Shown here: in pieces, positions 1 through 8,518 of the stretch
Layout of the letters: every line of letters starts with the position of its first letter
Numbering within the stretch: position 1 is the first letter of the stretch
Assembly: GCF_007827815.1 (NCBI RefSeq)
Contig: NZ_VITH01000001.1
Span: 124,001 to 188,000, forward strand
Reading direction: 5' to 3'
DNA: 64,000 nt
Source of the DNA: Azospirillum brasilense
GTDB taxonomy: Bacteria; Pseudomonadota; Alphaproteobacteria; Azospirillales; Azospirillaceae
Position numbers and translations under genes: made by a program
Notes under the pieces: model-generated
Seen by the model: only the letters and a program-made list of their open reading frames with translations
Database searches by the model: none
What the model was told of the DNA's origin: nothing

Positions 1-1
1 G

Positions 2-91
2 ACGACCGAGGAGGTCGGCCGGACGATCGGCCTGCCGGACCTGCCGCCGCGCGCCCACCACGGCGCGAGCTTTCTGATGGCCGCGGAATGA
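2..91 (+). CDS. C-terminal end of an unidentified protein (partial)
   Basis: A frame open from the first bases of the window ends at TGA 89-91 and gives 29 residues, ending SFLMAAE. It fits the tail of a plus-strand gene because the next gene on the same strand starts about 85 bases later. The piece is too short to assign to a family, and no motif is visible. That it is coding at all is an inference from frame and position. Confidence 0.4.
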   Translation, partial: TTEEVGRTIGLPDLPPRAHHGASFLMAAE

Positions 92-175
92 AGCCGGGCG
101 GGACGCCGCAACCAATTGGTGGCTGACGATCGCGCCCGCCACCCCTAAACTGCGGCCTTCCCGATCAGCGGAGCC

Positions 176-817
176 GTGACCATGGATGGGTCCGTTCTTG
201 CCCTTTTGAGCGTTCTCGGTGCCCTGGCCATCGGCGCCATCAGCCCCGGCCCGAGCTTTGTCCTGGTGGCCCGCACGTCCATCGCCGTGTCGCGCCGCGC
301 CGGGCTGGCCGCCGCCGTCGGCATGGGGATCGGCGGCGTGGCCTTCGCAACCCTGGCCCTGCTCGGCCTGCACGCCGCGCTGACCCAGGTCGGGTGGCTC
401 TATCTTGCCCTGAAGATCGCGGGCGGCCTCTACCTTGTCCATCTGGCGGTGCGGATCTGGCGGGGGGCGGCGGAGCCCATCCGCGTTCCGGACGGGACGG
501 CCGAGGCGGACGGTGTCCTCCGGTCCTTCGGGATCGGTCTGGCGACCCAGATCAGCAACCCGAAGACCGCCATCGTCTACGCCAGCATCTTCGCCGCCCT
601 TCTGCCGGCTTCACCGCCGGGCTGGGTCCTGCTGGCACTGCCGCCCTCCGTGTTCCTGGTCGAGGCGGGCTGGTACGCCATCGTCGCGGTGGCCTTCTCC
701 GCCGGCCGCCCCCGTGCTGCCTATCTGCGGTCCAAGACGTGGATCGACCGGCTGGCCGCCTCGGTCATCGGTGCGCTGGGCGTTCGGCTGGTGATGGACG
801 CGGCCACGCCATCCTGA
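176..817 (+). CDS. LysE/RhtB family amino-acid exporter
   Basis: Predicted inner-membrane exporter of the LysE/RhtB superfamily, 213 residues, the usual length. The first segment carries the family hallmark GAISPGPSFVLVARTS (residues about 20-35), followed by several hydrophobic stretches, a hydrophilic loop near residues 95-115, and the motif GIGLATQISNPKTAIVYAS near 120-138. Members export amino acids or related small molecules; the substrate cannot be read from sequence. The start is GTG at 176; ATG at 182 is two codons downstream and equally possible. The gene is convergent with the diguanylate cyclase, with about 25 bases between the stop codons, and appears to be monocistronic. Confidence 0.85.
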   Translation: MTMDGSVLALLSVLGALAIGAISPGPSFVLVARTSIAVSRRAGLAAAVGMGIGGVAFATLALLGLHAALTQVGWLYLALKIAGGLYLVHLAVRIWRGAAEPIRVPDGTAEADGVLRSFGIGLATQISNPKTAIVYASIFAALLPASPPGWVLLALPPSVFLVEAGWYAIVAVAFSAGRPRAAYLRSKTWIDRLAASVIGALGVRLVMDAATPS

Positions 818-842
818 GGGCCAACCCAGACCGCTGCACCGG

Positions 843-1952
843 TCAGGCGGTGCCCAGCTCCAGCCGGTTCTTGCCCAGGCGTTTGGCCCGGTACATAGCC
901 TGATCGGCGCAACGCAGCAGCACGCCGGCGTCGGCACCGTCCGACGGGTAGAAGGCCATGCCGACGCTGGCCGACACCGACAGGTCGAGGCCGGGAATGG
1001 GACGGTCGATGCAGTCGATCACCTTCTCCGCCACCGCCCGGGCGTTCTCGACGGAAATGTCTCCCTCCAGCAGGACGGCGAACTCGTCGCCGCCGATGCG
1101 GGCAGTGGTATCGCTGCTGCGCAGGGCGCTGGACACGCGTTGCGCGGTGGTCACCAGCACCTCGTCGCCCTTCTGGTGGCCGTGGGTGTCGTTGACCTCC
1201 TTGAATCCGTCAAGGTCGAGGAAAAGCAGGGCGAAGCTCCTGTCCTCACGCTTGGCGCGGGCGATGGCGTGCTCCAGCCGGTCTTCGAAGCGGATGCGGT
1301 TGCACAACCCGGTCAGCGCGTCGTGCCCGGCGAGGTAGCGCAGCCGCTCCTCCAGATGGTGCTGGGCCGTGGTGTCGCGGGCGATCCCCTCGATTCCGAT
1401 GGGCCGCCCGGCGGGATCGCGCCGGATGTAGGCGTTGGCGGAAATCCAGAAGACGGTGCCGTCCTGCCGCCGCATCGGCATCCGATGGTCGCGGACCTCG
1501 CCGCCCGCCTCCTCCAGCGCCGCGAGGAACTTGGCGCGTCCGTCCGCCTCCACGTAATGGTCGGCGATGCGGGTGCCGATCACCGTCTCGGGGGCCAGCC
1601 CGAACTCCCGCGCGAACTGGGGAGAGGCCATGCTGATGCGACCGTCCAGGTCGGTGCGGAAGAAGGAGTCCGGCAGCTTTTCGATGACCGAGCGAAGGTC
1701 GGCCTCCGACTGCGCCAGCCGCTCCAGCGTGGAGCGCAGGGCGTCCTCCGAGCGGGTGCGCCGCCGGAACTCCTGGCGCAGGAAGCCCCACAGCGCCAGG
1801 GCGGTGAACAGGACGAAGGCCGTGCCCTTGACGTTCTGGATCAGCACCACCTCGCCCAGCCCGGCGGCGTCCAGAACGCGGTCGGACCCCACCACCCACG
1901 CGGTGGCAAGGCCCGTGTACAAGCCGACGATTCGGGTTGCCGAAGAAAGCAT
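843..1952 (-). CDS. Membrane-anchored PAS-GGDEF diguanylate cyclase
   Basis: Predicted to make cyclic di-GMP from two GTP. The 369-residue protein has two N-terminal hydrophobic segments (about 5-22 and 40-58), a coiled linker (65-90), a PAS domain (about 85-200) ending in the typical GIEGIARDTTAQ, and a GGDEF domain (205-365). The catalytic signature GGDEF is intact at 287-291. An RxxD sequence (RSSD, 278-281) lies five residues before it, the position of the product-inhibition I-site, so feedback inhibition is likely. No EAL domain follows. The PAS domain presumably senses a ligand or redox cue; no cofactor ligand can be named. Confidence 0.9.
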   Translation of the reverse strand: MLSSATRIVGLYTGLATAWVVGSDRVLDAAGLGEVVLIQNVKGTAFVLFTALALWGFLRQEFRRRTRSEDALRSTLERLAQSEADLRSVIEKLPDSFFRTDLDGRISMASPQFAREFGLAPETVIGTRIADHYVEADGRAKFLAALEEAGGEVRDHRMPMRRQDGTVFWISANAYIRRDPAGRPIGIEGIARDTTAQHHLEERLRYLAGHDALTGLCNRIRFEDRLEHAIARAKREDRSFALLFLDLDGFKEVNDTHGHQKGDEVLVTTAQRVSSALRSSDTTARIGGDEFAVLLEGDISVENARAVAEKVIDCIDRPIPGLDLSVSASVGMAFYPSDGADAGVLLRCADQAMYRAKRLGKNRLELGTA

Positions 1953-2077
1953 GGGCGCAACTGCGGTTGGCGTCGGTGCAGACTAGCCTTTGGCGCACGA
2001 ACCGTCCATGGGAAGAGTACCGGAGTGTGCCGGCACCCGCCCCATGACACGCGTCCCGCTGGGCGCCCGTTGCGGCC

Positions 2078-4459
2078 TTACCGCTTCTTGCCGGCCTGCG
2101 CCCGCGCGAAGGCTTCGGCGAAGGCGTTGTTGATGGGCTCCGGCGCCTTCGCGGGTTTCGGAGCCGGCTTCGGAGCCGGGCCGCCCTTGCCGGGCGGCGG
2201 GCCGCGGCGGTCGTCACGGCGCCTGTCGTCGCCACGCTGGCCTTCACCCCGGCCGTCCCCGCGACCCTGGCCCTTTTCCGGGCGCGGGGCGGCGTCGGTC
2301 AGGCGCATGGTCAGGCCGATGCGCTTGCGCGGGATGTCGACCTCCATCACTTTGACCTTCACGATGTCGCCGGCCTTCACGACGGTGTGCGGGTCCTTCA
2401 CGAAGCTGGTGGACAGCTGCGAGATGTGAACCAGCCCATCCTGGTGCACGCCGATGTCCACGAAGGCGCCGAAGGCGGTGACGTTGGTCACCACCCCTTC
2501 CAGAACCATGCCGGTCTGGAGGTCCTTCAGCTCCTCGACCCCCTCCTGGAAGGTGGCCGTCTTGAACTCCGGACGCGGGTCGCGGCCGGGCTTCTCAAGC
2601 TCCTTCAGGATGTCCTCGATGGTCGGCACGCCGAACCGCTCGTCGGTGAAATCCTCGGCGTTCAGCCCGCGCAGGAAGCGGGCGTCGCCGATGACGCTGC
2701 CCAGATCCTTGCCGGTCTTCTTCAGGATGCGCTCGACCAGCGGGTAGGCCTCGGGGTGGACGGCGGAGGTGTCCAGCGGGTTGTCGCCCTCGCGGATGCG
2801 CAGGAATCCGGCGGCCTGCTCGAACGTCTTTGGGCCGAGGCGCGCCACGTCCAGCAACTGCTTGCGCGAGCGGAAGGCGCCGTTGCGGTCGCGGTGCTCC
2901 ACAATGTTGCGGGCGATGGTCTCGTTCAGGCCGGACACGCGGGTCAGCAGCGGGACGGACGCCGTGTTCAGGTCGACGCCGACGGCGTTCACGCAATCCT
3001 CAACCACCGCGTCGAGCGAACGGGCGAGCTTGCCGCCGGACACGTCGTGCTGGTACTGGCCGACGCCGATGGACTTCGGCTCGATCTTCACCAGCTCGGC
3101 CAGCGGGTCCTGGAGGCGGCGGGCGATGGAGACGGCGCCGCGCAGGCTGACGTCCAGCTTCGGGAACTCCGCCGCCGCGGTCTCCGACGCGGAATAGACC
3201 GACGCGCCGGCCTCGCTGACCACCAGCTTGGTCAGCTTCAGCTCCGGGTGGCGCTTGAACAGGTCGGCGACCAGCTTGTCGGTCTCGCGGCTGGCCGTGC
3301 CGTTGCCGATGGAGATCAGCTCCGCCTTGTGGCGCACCGCCAGGGCGGCGATGGCGGCGATGGCGCCGTCCCAGTCGTTCCTCGGCTGGTGCGGGTAGAC
3401 GGTGGCGGTGTCGACCAGCTTGCCCGTGGCGTCGACCACGGCGACCTTCACGCCGGTGCGGATGCCGGGGTCGAGGCCGATGGTGGTGCGCGGGCCGGCC
3501 GGGGCGGCCAGCAGCAGGTCGTGCAGGTTGCGGGCGAAGACGCGGATGGCCTCGTCCTCGGCGCGCTCGCGCAGGTCGCCCATCAGGTCGGTCTCGACAT
3601 GCGGGCCGATCTTCAGCTTCCAGGTCCAGCGCACCACGTCGGACAGCCACTTGTCGGCCGGGCGGCCTTGGTCGCGGATGCCGGTGTGGGCGGCGATGGT
3701 GCGCTCGGCCGGGTGGGGCTGCCCCTCCTCGACCGGCAGGTCCAGGCGGATGTCCAGAACGCCCTGCGACCGGCCGCGGAACAGCGCCAGTGCGCGGTGC
3801 GAGGGCACCTTCGCCCAGGGCTCGTCGAAGTCGAAATAGTCGGAGAACTTGGCGCCCTCGGCCCGCTTCTCCTCGATCACCTTGGCGGTCACCACGCCCT
3901 TGTCGGCCATGGTGGCGCGCAGCCGGCCGACCAGTTCGGCGTCCTCGCCGAAGCGCTCCACCAGGATGTGGCGGGCGCCGTCCAGCGCCGCCTTGACGTC
4001 GGCCACGCCCTTGTCGGCGCTGACGAAGCCGGCAGCCTCGGCGTCCGGCGGAAGCGTCGGATCGGCGAGCAGACGGTCGGCCAGCGGCTCCAGCCCCGCC
4101 TCGCGGGCGATCTGCGCCTTGGTGCGGCGCTTCGGCTTGTAGGGCAGGTAGAGGTCTTCCAGGCGCGTCTTGGTGTCGGCCTGGCGGATCTGCAGTTCCA
4201 GCTCCGGCGTCAGCTTGTCCTGCTCGCGGACGGAGGACAGGATCGCCGCGCGCCGGTCTTCAAGCTCGCGCAGGTAGGACAGCCGTTCCTCCAGCGTTCG
4301 CAACTGCGTGTCGTCGAGCCCGCCCGTGGCCTCCTTGCGGTAACGGGCGATGAAGGGAACGGTCGATCCTTCGTCGAGCAGCTTGACGGCCGCGGCGACC
4401 TGGGATTCGCGGACCGAAAGCTCGTCGGCGATGCGTTGGCTGATGGACGTGGACGGCAT
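2078..4459 (-). CDS. tex: Tex-family S1 RNA-binding transcription accessory protein
   Basis: Homologue of Tex/YhgF, a nucleic-acid-binding protein linked to transcription and RNA metabolism, 793 residues. The N-terminal helical domain begins with [10 protein letters not shown] and includes the family stretch [16 protein letters not shown] (about 34-49). A YqgF/RuvC-like domain contains [18 protein letters not shown] near 325-342. Helix-hairpin-helix elements follow ([16 protein letters not shown]), then an S1 domain near 645-715 ([24 protein letters not shown]). The last 80 residues form a basic Arg/Gly/Asp/Pro tail longer than in E. coli, probably a disordered RNA-binding extension. The gene stands alone and is divergent from the candidate sRNA and the hyf-like operon. 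Confidence 0.95.
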   Translation of the reverse strand: MPSTSISQRIADELSVRESQVAAAVKLLDEGSTVPFIARYRKEATGGLDDTQLRTLEERLSYLRELEDRRAAILSSVREQDKLTPELELQIRQADTKTRLEDLYLPYKPKRRTKAQIAREAGLEPLADRLLADPTLPPDAEAAGFVSADKGVADVKAALDGARHILVERFGEDAELVGRLRATMADKGVVTAKVIEEKRAEGAKFSDYFDFDEPWAKVPSHRALALFRGRSQGVLDIRLDLPVEEGQPHPAERTIAAHTGIRDQGRPADKWLSDVVRWTWKLKIGPHVETDLMGDLRERAEDEAIRVFARNLHDLLLAAPAGPRTTIGLDPGIRTGVKVAVVDATGKLVDTATVYPHQPRNDWDGAIAAIAALAVRHKAELISIGNGTASRETDKLVADLFKRHPELKLTKLVVSEAGASVYSASETAAAEFPKLDVSLRGAVSIARRLQDPLAELVKIEPKSIGVGQYQHDVSGGKLARSLDAVVEDCVNAVGVDLNTASVPLLTRVSGLNETIARNIVEHRDRNGAFRSRKQLLDVARLGPKTFEQAAGFLRIREGDNPLDTSAVHPEAYPLVERILKKTGKDLGSVIGDARFLRGLNAEDFTDERFGVPTIEDILKELEKPGRDPRPEFKTATFQEGVEELKDLQTGMVLEGVVTNVTAFGAFVDIGVHQDGLVHISQLSTSFVKDPHTVVKAGDIVKVKVMEVDIPRKRIGLTMRLTDAAPRPEKGQGRGDGRGEGQRGDDRRRDDRRGPPPGKGGPAPKPAPKPAKAPEPINNAFAEAFARAQAGKKR

Positions 4460-4624
4460 GGAGGACCGGTGACTGATGAAAGGGAAGGGTGCCTCCTATA
4501 GCGCGAAGGGGGCCTTCCCGGCCAGTGCCGATCTAGGAGAGGCGGGGGAGACCGATCCGGAGGCCGGTCCGGAGTGGACGCGCGAGTCCGGAACCCGATT
4601 CTTGCGAAAAAGTATAGTCAAAGA

Positions 4625-4744
4625 AAAACTCCGCGCGATTCATGCGTCGTTAACCTTAACGGGCGCATATCTTCCCCTGCAACTTGGTTGCGTTTCCTCC
4701 CGAACAGACTCCGGCGGCTCCCGATTTGGTGAGCCGCCTTTTTT
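4625..4744 (+). ncRNA. Candidate small regulatory RNA with a CU-rich anti-Shine-Dalgarno loop
   Basis: In a gene-free stretch the plus strand shows three elements in the order of a bacterial trans-acting sRNA. First is a stem (4642-4668) pairing ATGCG/CGCAT and CGTTAA/TTAACG. Next is a single-stranded CU-rich segment, GTTTCCTCCC at 4692-4701, complementary to a Shine-Dalgarno sequence. Last is a GC-rich hairpin with a T-run. Alphaproteobacterial sRNA families of the suhB/MmgR kind carry a similar UUUCCUCCC motif before the terminator, but that comparison is from memory. The 5' end is a guess: TATAGT at 4613-4618 could be a -10 box, though no good -35 is visible. Hfq, encoded in this window, would be the expected partner. 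Confidence 0.5.
4713..4744 (+). terminator. Rho-independent terminator of the candidate sRNA
   Basis: A perfect 8-bp stem GGCGGCTC (4713-4720) / GAGCCGCC (4731-4738) with a 10-base loop is followed directly by six T residues (4739-4744). It lies on the plus strand with no coding gene upstream, which is the main argument for a short transcript ending here. Confidence 0.85.
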
Positions 4745-4846
4745 CTGTGCGCGTGGCGCCCAAAGCACGCGCATCCACGAGATGAACACGACAGAGTTTT
4801 TCCCCTTGCGTTCATTGGGAGAAACATCCTTACTGATTGTGGGTCT

Positions 4847-4860
4847 AATCCAAATGGATT
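4847..4860. promoter_or_regulatory. Inverted repeat before the hyf-like operon
   Basis: AATCC-AAAT-GGATT is a perfect 5-4-5 inverted repeat ending seven bases before the predicted TTG start of the first operon gene. It could be an operator or a leader hairpin. No matching regulator is encoded next to it, and no clear -35/-10 pair is visible. Confidence 0.3.
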
Positions 4861-4867
4861 CGCTGCC

Positions 4868-6901
4868 TTGGGACTGGTCGTTTCGGCAATCGCCTTTCTG
4901 TTCGCAGTGGCCGTCGTCGGCGCCGCGGCGAAGCGGCTGCCGCAAGCACCCACGGTGGTCTATGGCGGAACGGCGGCGGCCTGTGCGCTGATCGCGCTGT
5001 GGGCAGCGCTGCGGCTGGCCGGGGGCGGGGCGGACGCGGACTTGGTCCTGCCGGTCGGACTGCCTTGGATCCAGGCCCATCTGCGCGCCGACGCGCTGTC
5101 CGCCGTCTTCCTGATCGTCGTCAACCTGGGCGGCATCACCGCCAGCCTGTTCGGCTGGGGGTACGAGCGGGCGCATCACGAATCCCATGGTGCTTCTCAG
5201 GACGGCCCGGTCCTGCCGCTCTACCCGCTGTTCCTGGCGGGCATGAACATGGTGCTGATCGCCGCCGACGCCTTCACCTTCCTGCTGTCCTGGGAGTTCA
5301 TGTCGCTGGCCTCCTGGCTGCTCGTGCTCTCCACCCACCGGGACCCGGAAACGCCCAAGGCGGCGCACCTCTACCTCCTCATGGCGAGCTTCGGGACGGC
5401 CTGCCTGCTGCTGGCCTTCGGAGTGTTGGCGACGGCGCACGGCGACTACAGCTTCGCCGCCATCCGCGCCCACGCCCCGGCGGCCGGGGCCGCGGCGTTG
5501 GTCGTGGCGCTGATTCTGCTGGGGGCTGGGTCAAAGGCCGGGCTGGTGCCGCTGCATGTCTGGCTGCCGCTGGCCCATCCGGCCGCGCCCAGCCACGTCT
5601 CGGCCCTGATGTCCGGGGTGATGACCAAGGTCGCCGTCTACGCGATGATCCGCGTGCTGTTCGACCTGCTGGGCGAGCCGGAGTGGTGGTGGGGCGGGGT
5701 GACCATGGGATTCGGCGCGCTGACCGCCGTGATGGGCGTGCTCTACGCGCTGATGCAGGACGACGTGAAGCGGCTGCTCGCCTATTCGACGGTGGAGAAC
5801 ATCGGTGCCATCGTCATCGCGCTCGGGCTGGCGCTGGTCTTCAAGGCCGCCCACACGCCGGTGATCGCCGCGCTCGCCCTGGCGGCGGCGCTGCTGCACG
5901 TCGTCAACCATTCCCTGTTCAAGAGCCTGCTGTTCTTCGCGGCGGGCGCCATGCTGACCGCCACGGGGTCGCGCGACCTGAACCGGCTGGGCGGGCTGAT
6001 CCACCGGATGCCGACCACCGCCGTCCTCGCCCTGATTGGCGCCGCGGCGATCTCGGCCCTGCCGCCGCTGAACGGCTTCGTCGGGGAATGGCTTCTGTTC
6101 CAGGCCATCCTGAACGCCCCGGCCTTGTCGGAATGGTCGCTGAAGATCGAGATCGCCGTGGTCGGCGCCGCCTTGGCGCTCGCCACCGCGCTCGCCGGCG
6201 CCTGCTTCGTCCGGCTCTACGGCATCGCCTTCCTGGGCCGCCCGCGGTCGCGCGCCGCCGCTGAGGCGGTCGAAGTCGGGCGGGCGATGCGGCTCGGCAT
6301 GGCGGTCCCGGCAGTGCTCTGCGTCGTTCTCGGCGTCCTGCCGACTCCGCTGATCCGCCTGTTCGAGCCGGCGCTGCGCCTGCTGGTGGAGGCCGGGCCG
6401 TTCGACGGGCGCGCCTACCAGCCGTGGTTCTGGCTGGCCCCGACCTCGGCCATCGGCAACTCCTACAACGGCCTGATCATGCTGGTGGTGATCGCGCTGC
6501 TGTCGGTCGTGCTGGTCCTGGGCATCCACCGCAAGGCGAGCGACCGGGTGCGCTGGTCGATCCCCTGGGGCTGCGGATTCGACGGGCCGGACCCGGCGGC
6601 GGTCACCCAATACACGGCCTCCAGCTTCGGCCAACCGATCCGCCGCGCCTTCGGCAGCACGGTGTTCCGCGCCCGCGACCATGTGGACATGCCGGCGCCG
6701 GGGGACACGCGGCCCGCCCGCCTGTCGGTGACCTGGACCGACCCGGCCTGGGTCGTGGTGGTGGAGCCGCTGGCCCGCGCGGTGGGGTGGCTGGCCGAGA
6801 AGGCCAACCGGTTGCAGTTCCTGACCATCCGCCGCTACCTGACCCTGATATTCCTGGCGCTGGTCGTGCTGCTGGTGATGGTGGCGGTGACGCAACGATG
6901 A
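4868..6901 (+). CDS. hyfB: HyfB-like proton-translocating membrane subunit (NuoL/MrpA family)
   Basis: Antiporter-like membrane subunit related to HyfB/HycC and complex I NuoL/M/N, 677 residues against about 670 in E. coli HyfB. Many hydrophobic helices are evident. The conserved core includes GAGSKAGLVPLHVWLPLAHPAAPSHVSALMSGVMTK near 225-260, with the lysine and histidines typical of these channels. DDVKRLLAYSTVENIG and HSLFKSLLFFAAGA follow. A long C-terminal part holds a soluble loop and a last helix. No ATG or ribosome-binding site is available, so the start is TTG at 4868, a weak assignment. It overlaps the next gene by four bases. It presumably forms part of the ion-pumping arm. Confidence 0.9.
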   Translation: MGLVVSAIAFLFAVAVVGAAAKRLPQAPTVVYGGTAAACALIALWAALRLAGGGADADLVLPVGLPWIQAHLRADALSAVFLIVVNLGGITASLFGWGYERAHHESHGASQDGPVLPLYPLFLAGMNMVLIAADAFTFLLSWEFMSLASWLLVLSTHRDPETPKAAHLYLLMASFGTACLLLAFGVLATAHGDYSFAAIRAHAPAAGAAALVVALILLGAGSKAGLVPLHVWLPLAHPAAPSHVSALMSGVMTKVAVYAMIRVLFDLLGEPEWWWGGVTMGFGALTAVMGVLYALMQDDVKRLLAYSTVENIGAIVIALGLALVFKAAHTPVIAALALAAALLHVVNHSLFKSLLFFAAGAMLTATGSRDLNRLGGLIHRMPTTAVLALIGAAAISALPPLNGFVGEWLLFQAILNAPALSEWSLKIEIAVVGAALALATALAGACFVRLYGIAFLGRPRSRAAAEAVEVGRAMRLGMAVPAVLCVVLGVLPTPLIRLFEPALRLLVEAGPFDGRAYQPWFWLAPTSAIGNSYNGLIMLVVIALLSVVLVLGIHRKASDRVRWSIPWGCGFDGPDPAAVTQYTASSFGQPIRRAFGSTVFRARDHVDMPAPGDTRPARLSVTWTDPAWVVVVEPLARAVGWLAEKANRLQFLTIRRYLTLIFLALVVLLVMVAVTQR

Positions 6902-7854
6902 CGCCGCTGCTCGCCACCCTGTACCAGATTCTGCAGATGCTGCTGGTGCTGGCCCTGGCGCCGCTGCTGACCGGCTGGGTGCGGCTGGTCAAGGCGCGGC
7001 TGGTTGGGCGGCGGGGGCCGTCCGTGCTCCAGCCCTACCGCGACCTGCTGCGGCTGCTGCGCAAGGAGGTGGTGCTGGCGCGCAACGCCTCCTGGCTGTT
7101 CCGCGCCGTGCCCTACATGATGTTCACGGCGATTTGGCTGGCCGCCGGGCTGGTGCCGGTTTTCACCACGCAACTGGCCCTCGCCCCGACGGCGGACCTG
7201 ATCGCGCTGATCGCCCTGCTCGGCTCGGCGCGCTTCTTCCTGGCGCTCGCCGGAATGGACACCGGGACGAGCTTCGGCGGCATCGGCTCGTCGCGCGAGA
7301 TGATGATCGCAGCGCTCGCCGAGCCGGCGATGCTGATGATCGTCTTCTCGGTGGCGATCCTCGTCCGCAGCACCTCTCTGGCCGAGATCGCCGATTTCAT
7401 GATGTCCGGCGCGGTCGGGCTGCGCATCTCCCTGGCGCTTGCGCTGATCGCCCTGGTCATGGTGGCGATCGCCGAGAACGCGCGCATCCCCATCGACAAC
7501 CCGGCCACGCATCTGGAGTTGACCATGGTGCACGAGGCCATGGTGCTGGAGTATTCCGGCCGCCATCTCGCCCTGGTCGAAGCGGCGAGCATGCTCAAGA
7601 TGCTGCTCTACATGGCGCTGATCGCCTGTGTCTTCGCGCCCTGGGGCATGGCCACCGCCGGGTCCGGCGTGGCGGCGGCGCTGGGCGGCGTGGTCGTCTT
7701 CGTGGCGAAGCTGGCCGTCGGCGGGACCCTGCTGGCGCTGTTCGAGACCTCCATCGCCAAGATGCGCGTCTTCCGGGTCGGCGAGTTCCTGGGCGGCGCC
7801 CTGCTGCTGAGCCTGCTCGGCGCGATCTTCCTCTACGTGTCGCGGGGGGTATGA
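6898..7854 (+). CDS. hyfC: HyfC/HycD-like membrane anchor subunit (NuoH family)
   Basis: Membrane subunit of the NuoH/HycD/HyfC family, 318 residues, which in complex I and group 4 hydrogenases joins the electron-transfer module to the membrane arm. Family motifs include GRRGPSVLQPYRDLLRLLRKE (about 37-57), GTSFGGIGSSREMM, and the acidic loop IAENARIPIDNPATHLELTMVHEAM near 195-220. The open frame extends far upstream, but ATG at 6898 overlaps the preceding stop (ATGA) and yields the standard family N-terminus, so translational coupling is likely. A one-base gap separates it from the next gene. Confidence 0.92.
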   Translation: MTPLLATLYQILQMLLVLALAPLLTGWVRLVKARLVGRRGPSVLQPYRDLLRLLRKEVVLARNASWLFRAVPYMMFTAIWLAAGLVPVFTTQLALAPTADLIALIALLGSARFFLALAGMDTGTSFGGIGSSREMMIAALAEPAMLMIVFSVAILVRSTSLAEIADFMMSGAVGLRISLALALIALVMVAIAENARIPIDNPATHLELTMVHEAMVLEYSGRHLALVEAASMLKMLLYMALIACVFAPWGMATAGSGVAAALGGVVVFVAKLAVGGTLLALFETSIAKMRVFRVGEFLGGALLLSLLGAIFLYVSRGV

Positions 7855-7855
7855 G

Positions 7856-8518
7856 GTGAGCGACCTGGGCTATGACGCCGCGCACATGCTGGGGGCCGTC
7901 GTCCTGCTGATGAGCTTCGCTCTGCTCTACCAGCGGCGGCTGTTCTCCCTGCTCAACGTCTTCACCCTGCAGGCGCTCGCCCTGACCGCGACGGCGGCGT
8001 GGCAGGCCTATTCCCACGGGGAGCCGCACCTCTACATCACAGCACTCCTGACCCTGGTCCTCAAGGCCATCCTGATCCCGGTGGCGTTGCACCGCATCAT
8101 CGTGAAGATGAAGATCCACCGCACGATCGAGCCGGCGCTGGGCATCGGGCTGACCATGGTGGCGGGCGTGTCGCTGGTCACCCTGTCGATCCTGCTGGTT
8201 CTGCCGGTGACGGCCGACGCCACCGCCCTGACCCGCGAGAACCTGGCGCTGTCGCTGTCGGTCGTCCTGCTCGGCCTGCTGATGATGATCTCCCGGCGCA
8301 ACGCGGTCAGCCAGGTGGTCGGCTTCATGTCGATCGAGAACGGGCTGATCCTGGCGGCGGTCGGCGCGGCCGGCATGCCGCTGGTTGTCGAGATGTCGGT
8401 GGCCTTCTCCGTCATGGTGGCCTTCATCATCTTCGGCATCTTCCTGTTCCACATCCGCGAGCGGTTCGACACGCTCGACATGCAGAAGATCGAGAGCTTC
8501 CGGGGGGAAAGCGATTGA
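7856..8518 (+). CDS. hyfE: HyfE-like membrane subunit (NuoK-related)
   Basis: Hydrophobic protein of 220 residues matching HyfE, a hydrogenase-4 membrane subunit with a NuoK-like portion. Predicted helices alternate with short loops. A charged stretch IIVKMKIHRTIEPALG lies in the middle, and the NuoK-like MSIENGLILAAVG is near 160-172. The C-terminus is hydrophilic (RERFDTLDMQKIESFRGESD), as in other HyfE proteins. The GTG start follows the hyfC-like stop by one base and the stop overlaps the next start, so the gene is tightly coupled on both sides. HyfE is present in hydrogenase-4-type complexes and absent from hydrogenase-3, which places the operon nearer to hyf than to hyc. Confidence 0.88.
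   Translation: MSDLGYDAAHMLGAVVLLMSFALLYQRRLFSLLNVFTLQALALTATAAWQAYSHGEPHLYITALLTLVLKAILIPVALHRIIVKMKIHRTIEPALGIGLTMVAGVSLVTLSILLVLPVTADATALTRENLALSLSVVLLGLLMMISRRNAVSQVVGFMSIENGLILAAVGAAGMPLVVEMSVAFSVMVAFIIFGIFLFHIRERFDTLDMQKIESFRGESD

Larger units (their letters stand above)
4460..4867. other. Intergenic region between tex and the hyf-like operon
   Basis: About 400 bases without a convincing protein gene. It holds the divergent promoters of tex and the hyf-like operon, the candidate small RNA with its intrinsic terminator (to 4744), and an inverted repeat next to the hyfB-like start. Short open frames here lack ribosome-binding sites and family resemblance. Confidence 0.7.
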
